Virus record (IMG/VR): IMGVR_UViG_3300048686_000413
Location: 1 to 22,913 of that record
DNA from: a virus
Direction: 5' to 3' (one strand)
Length of the DNA: 22,913 nucleotides
A program made the position numbers and the translations under genes. Below are positions 1 to 4,600 of this stretch, one piece after another. The first letter of the stretch is position 1, and each line of letters opens with the position of its first letter. Under the pieces are notes generated by a model. That model saw nothing but the letters and a program-made list of their open reading frames with translations. It did no database searches and was not told where the DNA came from.

Positions 1-266
1 CATTTTCTGGCAAAATGAAAAGAATTTATGCTGGATATTCTAGTATTGCGGCTACGCCAGATCACAAATTTCTAACATCAATTAACAATTACTTATTTGA
101 ACAATGTGGCGGTCTACTGAACAAACCAATATTTTTGTTTGATAATGGACTGTCTGACGCAACTGTATATGATATTTCTGAAGAAAAGCCCGAAAGAGAT
201 AGGGTATATTGTATTGAGGTAGAGGATGATCATTCATTCATTTGTGATGGTTTTGCAGTACATAAT
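1..266 (+). other. Intein, C-terminal part (5' truncated by window)
   Basis: Splicing blocks are recognisable. Block B is ATPDHKFLT (about 51-77), with the conserved Thr and His. Block F is VYCIEVEDDHSFICDG (about 207-252), and block G is FAVHN followed by Cys (252-269). Only about 45 residues separate blocks B and F, so no LAGLIDADG endonuclease fits between them: this is a mini-intein, at least in the visible part. Block A, with its Cys1, lies upstream of the window. The frame continues through FSGK before the first Met, matching the usual block A-B linker, so it looks contiguous rather than a separately started split C-intein, although this cannot be settled here. Confidence 0.85.
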
Positions 267-980
267 TGTGTTTCTCATGCCTTTGCCAGAGGTCTCATGC
301 TATTAATGGCCACTGAGATTGTTCATGGCGAAAAAGAGATATATGCAGGGGATGTGTCATCAGAGGATATCTACGGAGGGGCACGAGTATATGAGGGCCG
401 AAATTCTTTAGGGTCGCAAGATGGTTGTGTTGGAGTCTGGGGTGCTTCCTATATTCAAAAATACGGCTCTTTATTGCGCAAGGTATATGGAAGCATTGAT
501 CTAACACAATATAGCGGAAAACGTGCAAAAGATTGGGGAATGAGGGGTCCACCAAGAGAACTTGAAGAATACTCAAGAGATCACACAATACAATCTTACA
601 ACCTCTGTGATTCAGCAGAAGAAGCAAGATCGGCAATTGCAAATGGATACCCAGTCATTGTTTGTAGTGATGTCGGATTCAAAGATTATCGTGACCGGAC
701 GGGGTTTGCGATAAGAGGCCCTAGCTGGGCACATGCAATGTTACTAGTTGGTTGTGATGACTACTCCAAAAGAAAGTCGTTCATAGTAGACAATACATCT
801 TGGGGCCCAAATTGGATCAGCGGAAACGTGCCCGAATTTTGCCCGGATTTACCAGGTGGTATGATGCCAGTTGACTGGGAAATAGTTGATAGAATGTTGA
901 GACAGGGAGATTCCTACTCGATAAGTTCTTTCAATGGATATAAAAAACGAAAGGTTCAGTTCGAAAATTTACTATTATGA
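1..980 (+). CDS. Papain-like (C1 family) cysteine protease with intein at the catalytic Cys; 5' partial
   Basis: The frame is open to the left window edge (first full codon at 3), so the ATG at 15 is internal and the start lies upstream. The first 88 codons are the C-terminal part of an intein ending in His-Asn at 261-266. The protease resumes with CVSHAFARG; the Cys at 267-269 is both the intein +1 residue and the expected papain nucleophile. The catalytic His lies in WAHAMLLVG (732-734) and the Asn in DNTSWGPNW (792-794), the usual order and context for C1 peptidases. The Gln-Gly of the oxyanion hole must lie upstream of the intein, outside the window. I see no C-terminal membrane segment. 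Its phage role (virion maturation, host protein cleavage or lysis) cannot be read from the sequence. The stop overlaps the next start as ATGA. The protease assignment is firm; substrate and timing are unknown. Confidence 0.88.
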   Translation, partial: FSGKMKRIYAGYSSIAATPDHKFLTSINNYLFEQCGGLLNKPIFLFDNGLSDATVYDISEEKPERDRVYCIEVEDDHSFICDGFAVHNCVSHAFARGLMLLMATEIVHGEKEIYAGDVSSEDIYGGARVYEGRNSLGSQDGCVGVWGASYIQKYGSLLRKVYGSIDLTQYSGKRAKDWGMRGPPRELEEYSRDHTIQSYNLCDSAEEARSAIANGYPVIVCSDVGFKDYRDRTGFAIRGPSWAHAMLLVGCDDYSKRKSFIVDNTSWGPNWISGNVPEFCPDLPGGMMPVDWEIVDRMLRQGDSYSISSFNGYKKRKVQFENLLL

Positions 981-1996
981 GAAGAAAGTGGACAGAAGAA
1001 GAGTGCAATTTCATAAAAGAAAATTTTTGTACAATGTCATATTCTGAAATATCAATAAAATTGAATAGAACAATTGCTGCAATAGCTTGTAAAATTGATC
1101 ATCTAAAATTAGAACGACCTCTAATATTTACAGAATATGAAGATAAATACATTATTAAAAATCATGGTGTGATTACTAACAAAGAAATAGCTACAAATTT
1201 ACAAATAACAATTTCATCACTTGAACGTAGAATAGCCCATCTGAATTTAAGTAGAGATAATAAATATTCTAAGGAAGAAGACGCCTTCATAAGAGCAAAT
1301 TACACTTCCATGTCTTATGCCGATATTGCCAAGTGCATTGGAAGAACTTCTAGAGCTATAGATTCAAGGTGTAATGTACTAGGTTTAACTAAACGACCAC
1401 GCAAGTGTTACACAAAAGAAGATATACAACGAATAATTGATGCTAAATCTATATCTGAAAGATTATCATTAGCAAAAGAGTTCGATGTGTCATACAAGTC
1501 CATATGCTTGACAAGAAGAAGACGTACTGGAGAAAATTGTAAACTGTGTAATAAATTTGGATCAATGTTTAATAGATGTTTCAATCAAAATAATAAGGAT
1601 TATAAAAGCTATGGCGGCAGAGGAATAGCTATATGCAAAGAATGGCTAAATGACGATAGAAAATTTGTTGAATGGGCTATAAATAATGGATACGAAGAAC
1701 ATTTAACAATAGAGAGGATTGACGTAAACGGCAATTACTGTCCACAAAATTGCACGTGGATAACTATGAATGAGCAGGCAAATAATAAACGAAATAGTGT
1801 ATTTATCACAGCTTTTGAAGAAACAAAAACTATTGCACAATGGTCTGAAGATCCGAGATGCACAGTTTCACGAAGCTCATTAAAATCAAGATTTAAATCA
1901 GAATTTCTTCAATCTTTTACTCCAGAAGAAATATTAACATTAAGCAGAAGCGAATTATCGCAACGAAAGAAACAAAATGTCCAACTTCAACCATAA
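977..1996 (+). CDS. Free-standing putative homing endonuclease, HNH-like, with three Myb/SANT-like repeats
   Basis: The 339-residue basic protein starts with three tandem repeats of exactly 46 residues (aromatic anchors at W5, F51 and Y97). The pattern is Ser/Thr-x-Glu-Glu-Asp-x-Phe-Ile, then an Ile-Ala helix and a Leu-x-Leu end: a SANT/HTH-like DNA-binding module. A further helix-turn-helix-like segment (about 145-180) leads to a nuclease-like domain at 188-274. That domain has CKLC (188-191), YGGRGI (212-217), IERID (245-249) and NGNYCPQNCTW (251-261), the signature of phage mobile HNH-type endonucleases. It starts within the protease stop (ATGA) and overlaps the next gene by 20 bp. It is more A/T-rich than flanking phage genes and lacks GGCC, consistent with acquisition. 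It may mobilise itself or the adjacent intein. The nuclease class is inferred from motifs; cleavage site unknown. Confidence 0.77.
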   Translation: MRRKWTEEECNFIKENFCTMSYSEISIKLNRTIAAIACKIDHLKLERPLIFTEYEDKYIIKNHGVITNKEIATNLQITISSLERRIAHLNLSRDNKYSKEEDAFIRANYTSMSYADIAKCIGRTSRAIDSRCNVLGLTKRPRKCYTKEDIQRIIDAKSISERLSLAKEFDVSYKSICLTRRRRTGENCKLCNKFGSMFNRCFNQNNKDYKSYGGRGIAICKEWLNDDRKFVEWAINNGYEEHLTIERIDVNGNYCPQNCTWITMNEQANNKRNSVFITAFEETKTIAQWSEDPRCTVSRSSLKSRFKSEFLQSFTPEEILTLSRSELSQRKKQNVQLQP

Positions 1997-2354
1997 AGAA
2001 TTTAAGCTCAAAGCCCTAGAACAAATTGGGCCAACAACTAGAGTATATTCTTTTGATCCGATGATTATAATTTCTATTTTGAGTGCCCTTGGACCTATTT
2101 TATCTGGCTGTCTAAACAAGGTCACTCCCCAACAAGCCGCCCAACGAATCAAATCCGGCGACATGAACACCAAGATGGCCCTCACCAAAGCCATCAAGGA
2201 AACCCTTAAAAATAGGGGTGAAAAGTCAAATCCTGAAAGCCGTGAGGCTCTCCGAGAAAGTTTTACCAAATTCCTTTGCAATTGTGATGATGAGGAAATT
2301 GAGGGGCTCTGTAATCAGGCCACCAAGCCAAATTTTGACAAACTAGCACTCTAG
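1977..2354 (+). CDS. Hypothetical protein with a short hydrophobic segment
   Basis: The 125-residue protein has no family I recognise. The ATG at 1977 lies inside the 3' end of the endonuclease gene. A second in-frame Met at 2058, just before a hydrophobic stretch (IIISILSALGPIL, then a Cys), is a possible alternative start. The rest is charged and helical, ending in an acidic Cys-containing region (CNCDDEEIEGLC). The hydrophobic piece could be a membrane anchor or a buried helix; no lipobox is convincing. Base use changes within the gene: from about 2100 onward it resembles the GGCC-rich phage genes downstream, whereas the first part resembles the endonuclease. That may mark the boundary of the inserted endonuclease. 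Confidence 0.6.
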   Translation: MSNFNHKEFKLKALEQIGPTTRVYSFDPMIIISILSALGPILSGCLNKVTPQQAAQRIKSGDMNTKMALTKAIKETLKNRGEKSNPESREALRESFTKFLCNCDDEEIEGLCNQATKPNFDKLAL

Positions 2355-2362
2355 GAAATAAT

Positions 2363-2809
2363 ATGTGGCGAATTATGATTAACTTCTTTTTAGCCATAAC
2401 TATTATAACTGGACAGTGTTTGGCCGGTAAATTTGACGGACTAGATATATCGGGCCCCAAAAAACGAATAAGTGCGGCCTTTTCCAAATTTTCTGAACTC
2501 ACCGAAATGGTTGAAAAAAAGAAAGAGGAGAGAACACACATTCTAGTATTTGGGGCAACTTGGTGCGGTCCATGCGTAAATATCAAGGGGCAGCAACAAT
2601 GGGCCGAACAATCCGGCTGGAAATTTGGTAAAGATGCCCATATAGAATTTGTGGATATTGATATTGACCCAGAGAGGTTTGCGGCCTATAATACGGGCAC
2701 CAATTCAGTTCCACTTGTGGTTGACGATCAAACTAAAGAAAAATTGACACCAAACTCAATGCTTGATGTCCTGAACTTTTATACGTCTCAAAGGAAAAAG
2801 CGTGAATAA
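2363..2809 (+). CDS. Exported thioredoxin-like protein
   Basis: The 148-residue protein has an N-terminal signal peptide (hydrophobic core about residues 5-21, likely signal peptidase I site after CLA). A thioredoxin domain follows, with the redox motif ATWCGPC (Cys68 and Cys71) and a conserved cis-Pro in NSVPLVV (Pro117). Thioredoxin-fold proteins exchange disulfides; an exported one would act in the periplasm or outside the inner membrane. It therefore probably does not serve as the cytoplasmic reductant of the RNR encoded at 4601-8306. It is preceded by GGAAATA before the ATG and overlaps the SSB-like gene by 8 bp. An export signal on a phage thioredoxin is unusual. It could help fold or reduce envelope or virion proteins; that role is inference. 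Confidence 0.85.
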   Translation: MWRIMINFFLAITIITGQCLAGKFDGLDISGPKKRISAAFSKFSELTEMVEKKKEERTHILVFGATWCGPCVNIKGQQQWAEQSGWKFGKDAHIEFVDIDIDPERFAAYNTGTNSVPLVVDDQTKEKLTPNSMLDVLNFYTSQRKKRE

Positions 2810-3134
2810 AGTAATAGTCACGGGAAGAGTTACGCACGATCCAAAGAAAGTGGTTTATGACCGCCAAAAAGACCTCTCCTTTGTAAAATTAGGGGTGGCA
2901 GTACACGATAAGGGCAAAACCATCTATGTGGATTTCAAAATATTTGATCAGAAATTAGTAGATCAGGTGGCCACTTATATCACAAAAGGGCGTACAGTCG
3001 AGGTGGAGGGTCACATTGAAACCTATAAAGAGGCCCTAGAATTTGTGGCCGAAAACGTGATATTTGGGTCTGACAAGGCCGAGGAAATACTCAGGCATCA
3101 GGATAAGATTAATGACTTTGAAAACACCTTCTAA
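2802..3134 (+). CDS. ssb: Single-stranded DNA-binding protein, OB fold (SSB-like)
   Basis: The 110-residue protein starts at a GTG overlapping the thioredoxin stop. The N-terminus MNKVIVTGRVTHDP, the strand FVKLGVAVHD and the later KGRTVEVEGHIE follow the bacterial SSB/PriB OB-fold pattern. It would coat ssDNA in replication and recombination. It is much shorter than E. coli SSB (about 178 residues). It lacks the Gly/Pro-rich linker and ends in an acidic tail with terminal Phe (NDFENTF) that only loosely resembles the canonical DDDIPF tip. The last 23 bp overlap the dCMP deaminase start. The OB-fold SSB assignment is good; replication-protein status is inferred. Confidence 0.8.
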   Translation: MNKVIVTGRVTHDPKKVVYDRQKDLSFVKLGVAVHDKGKTIYVDFKIFDQKLVDQVATYITKGRTVEVEGHIETYKEALEFVAENVIFGSDKAEEILRHQDKINDFENTF

Positions 3135-3561
3135 GTGGGATAAGCGGTTTTTGGATTTGGCGGCCCATATAAGTACCTGGTCAAAGGATCCGTCCACAAA
3201 AGTTGGCTCAGTAATTTCAAGCGGCAATAATATCATATCACTGGGGTTTAACGGATTTCCGGCGGGAATTGAGGATAATGAGCGTCTAAATAATAGAGAA
3301 GACAAACTTTCCATAATCATACACGCAGAAATAAACGCCATACTTTTTGCAAAACGTGATTTACATAACTGCACGATATATACATATCCTTTTATGCCAT
3401 GTCATAACTGCTCTAATCTTATCATCCAATCTGGCATTAAGAGGGTAGTTTCCTACATCTCAGCAGAACCAAGATGGTTAGAGAGTTTTGAAATGAGCAA
3501 ACAAAAATTCCAAGAAGCAGGTATAGAGTTGGATCTCTACCAAAATTATGAGGGCAATTAG
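3112..3561 (+). CDS. dCMP deaminase (deoxycytidylate deaminase)
   Basis: The enzyme is a zinc-dependent deaminase converting dCMP to dUMP, the precursor of dTMP. The zinc site is complete: HAE (residues 71-73, His ligand and catalytic Glu) and PCHNC (96-100, two Cys ligands). The N-terminal KWDKRFLDLAAHIS and DPSTKVGSVI segments are typical of dCMP/ComEB-type deaminases, and 149 residues is a normal length. The frame is open from 3064, but the ATG at 3112, with AGGATAA upstream, gives the family-typical N-terminus. It works in one pathway with the dUTPase, RNR and dNMP kinase encoded here. No allosteric-insert features stand out. Confidence 0.9.
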   Translation: MTLKTPSKWDKRFLDLAAHISTWSKDPSTKVGSVISSGNNIISLGFNGFPAGIEDNERLNNREDKLSIIIHAEINAILFAKRDLHNCTIYTYPFMPCHNCSNLIIQSGIKRVVSYISAEPRWLESFEMSKQKFQEAGIELDLYQNYEGN

Positions 3562-3569
3562 GTAGAAAT

Positions 3570-3932
3570 ATGACAGAAGAAATTCGAATCTCATCACCAA
3601 CACTATTAGTTAATAATGACGGAACGATAATTGATGCCAACGAATTGGCTCAAGAAACATTTGGGTACAATCTTAACGAGTTGGTGGGGCAAAGTATTAA
3701 TCTGTTGATACCAGCCTCCCTAAGAGATAGGCACAATCTGGGATTTTTAAAATTCCGTAATGGTCGTGCTAATCATATCAATTGTTTTCGTGTTACTGGC
3801 ATTTCTAAAACCGGAAAAACCGTCTACCTGACTATTAGTGTGGTAAAACAGGGCCAATCTTTACTGGCCGTCATGAAAAACGCAACAAAAAAAGAAGAAA
3901 AAGAGAGAGCACTTCTTGCAAAGTTAGGGTAA
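3570..3932 (+). CDS. Stand-alone PAS-domain protein
   Basis: Nearly all 120 residues form one PAS domain. It begins with NNDGTIIDANELAQETFGY (a typical PAS start), continues with the ELVGQSINLLIP helix and the RDRHNLGFLKF segment, then closing strands ending in SLLAVMKNATKKEEKER. PAS domains sense small ligands, redox state or light, or mediate dimerisation, and normally sit next to kinase, cyclase or DNA-binding domains. No output domain is present; only a charged helix follows. It may act on a host PAS-containing regulator by forming heterodimers, but this is inference. No heme- or flavin-binding residue is obvious. Stand-alone PAS proteins are uncommon in phages. Confidence 0.85.
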   Translation: MTEEIRISSPTLLVNNDGTIIDANELAQETFGYNLNELVGQSINLLIPASLRDRHNLGFLKFRNGRANHINCFRVTGISKTGKTVYLTISVVKQGQSLLAVMKNATKKEEKERALLAKLG

Positions 3933-3934
3933 AA

Positions 3935-4297
3935 ATGAATGAAACAGTTGGCTTGGTAGGACTTGCTGTTATTCTAGCCAAGACACTGGAAAAACTGATC
4001 GACTTTGTCATAAATAAGGTAAAGGGCGATAGGAAGTCAAATGTGTCTGATCCTCTGAAGAACATGCAACAAGATATCGCAGAAATAAAATCAATATTGG
4101 CACGGGCTGACATTAACGGAGCCCCACTAATTTACTTTCCTAGAACCATTGAGGCCAGACAGGTTGAGGCAATTAATTTGCTGAATGATCAGGCCCACTC
4201 ACAAGAAAACAATGTTAAGATTCTGGATAAAATGGCCGACAAAATTATAGAGGTCGGAACGAGAACAGAACAGATTTTACACGAGGTGAGAAAATAA
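3935..4297 (+). CDS. Hypothetical protein with N-terminal hydrophobic helix and coiled coil
   Basis: The 120-residue protein is not assigned to a family. Residues 5-28 (VGLVGLAVILAKTLEKLIDFVI) are hydrophobic with a few charged positions, resembling a membrane-inserted or amphipathic helix. A Lys/Arg patch and heptad-like helical stretches follow (IAEIKSILAR; NNVKILDKMADKIIEVGTRTEQIL). This order (membrane helix, basic patch, coiled coil) resembles small holin or hemolysin-XhlA-type proteins, but no lysin gene is next to it. A structural or anchoring role is equally possible. Two bases separate it from the PAS gene. Its stop overlaps the putative AUA start of the next gene. Confidence 0.65.
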   Translation: MNETVGLVGLAVILAKTLEKLIDFVINKVKGDRKSNVSDPLKNMQQDIAEIKSILARADINGAPLIYFPRTIEARQVEAINLLNDQAHSQENNVKILDKMADKIIEVGTRTEQILHEVRK

Positions 4298-4572
4298 GCG
4301 ACTTTTTAATCAACCAAAACTGGAACCCGCAAAATAAACCAGTTCTCTGTACGAACTTTAAGTATAGCAGAGCGGGCTATATTGTTGTGGGCCCAGAATG
4401 TGAGGTTTCAACCGACTTGGACGGAATTACCCTAGTCAATATGTTGAAGCCACAATTATTCGTTTCCAATGTGGCAGATTCAGAACTTGAGGAGTTTTGC
4501 CGCAAAATTGGAATTCCATTTGAACGGGAACCATTTACACAAATTATCGAAATTCTTTCACGGCCCGCCTAA
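4294..4572 (+). CDS. Small hypothetical protein, probable AUA start (GTG 4387 alternative)
   Basis: The conventional start is GTG at 4387 (61 residues), but the frame is open from 4231 and reads as normal protein from 4294 on (ISDFLINQNWNPQNKPVL, then TNFKYSRAGYIVVG). No ATG, GTG or TTG occurs between 4231 and 4387. An AGGTGA Shine-Dalgarno-like run (4284-4289) lies 4 nt before ATA at 4294, and ATAA overlaps the previous gene's TAA, the coupling geometry used throughout this window. Starting there gives 92 residues. An ATC at 4309 is another non-standard option. Function unknown; the C-terminal part (LVNMLKPQLFVSNVADSELEEF) looks like a small globular fold. The stop codon lies in the loop of the downstream terminator. 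Confidence 0.6.
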   Translation: MSDFLINQNWNPQNKPVLCTNFKYSRAGYIVVGPECEVSTDLDGITLVNMLKPQLFVSNVADSELEEFCRKIGIPFEREPFTQIIEILSRPA

Positions 4573-4590
4573 ATAGTGGGCCTTTTGCTT
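4562..4590 (+). terminator. Intrinsic (rho-independent) terminator upstream of nrdA
   Basis: A 7-bp stem GGCCCGC / GTGGGCC (4562-4568 with 4576-4582, including one G-U pair) encloses a 7-nt loop. TTTTGCTTT follows (4583-4591). The preceding gene's TAA (4570-4572) lies in the loop. It separates the first metabolic block from the RNR genes and suggests that nrdA-nrdB has its own upstream control, although I see no strong promoter in the 28 bp that remain before nrdA. Confidence 0.72.
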
Positions 4591-4600
4591 TGGATAACAA

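Noticed and set aside
1676-1684. TATAAATA T4-type late promoter-like sequences (also near 5826 and 16783)
   Set aside because: They fall inside coding sequence not upstream of a gene start and are expected by chance in A/T-rich DNA.
3935-4297. Holin assignment
   Set aside because: Only one hydrophobic helix with charged residues and no lysin or spanin gene nearby; left as hypothetical.
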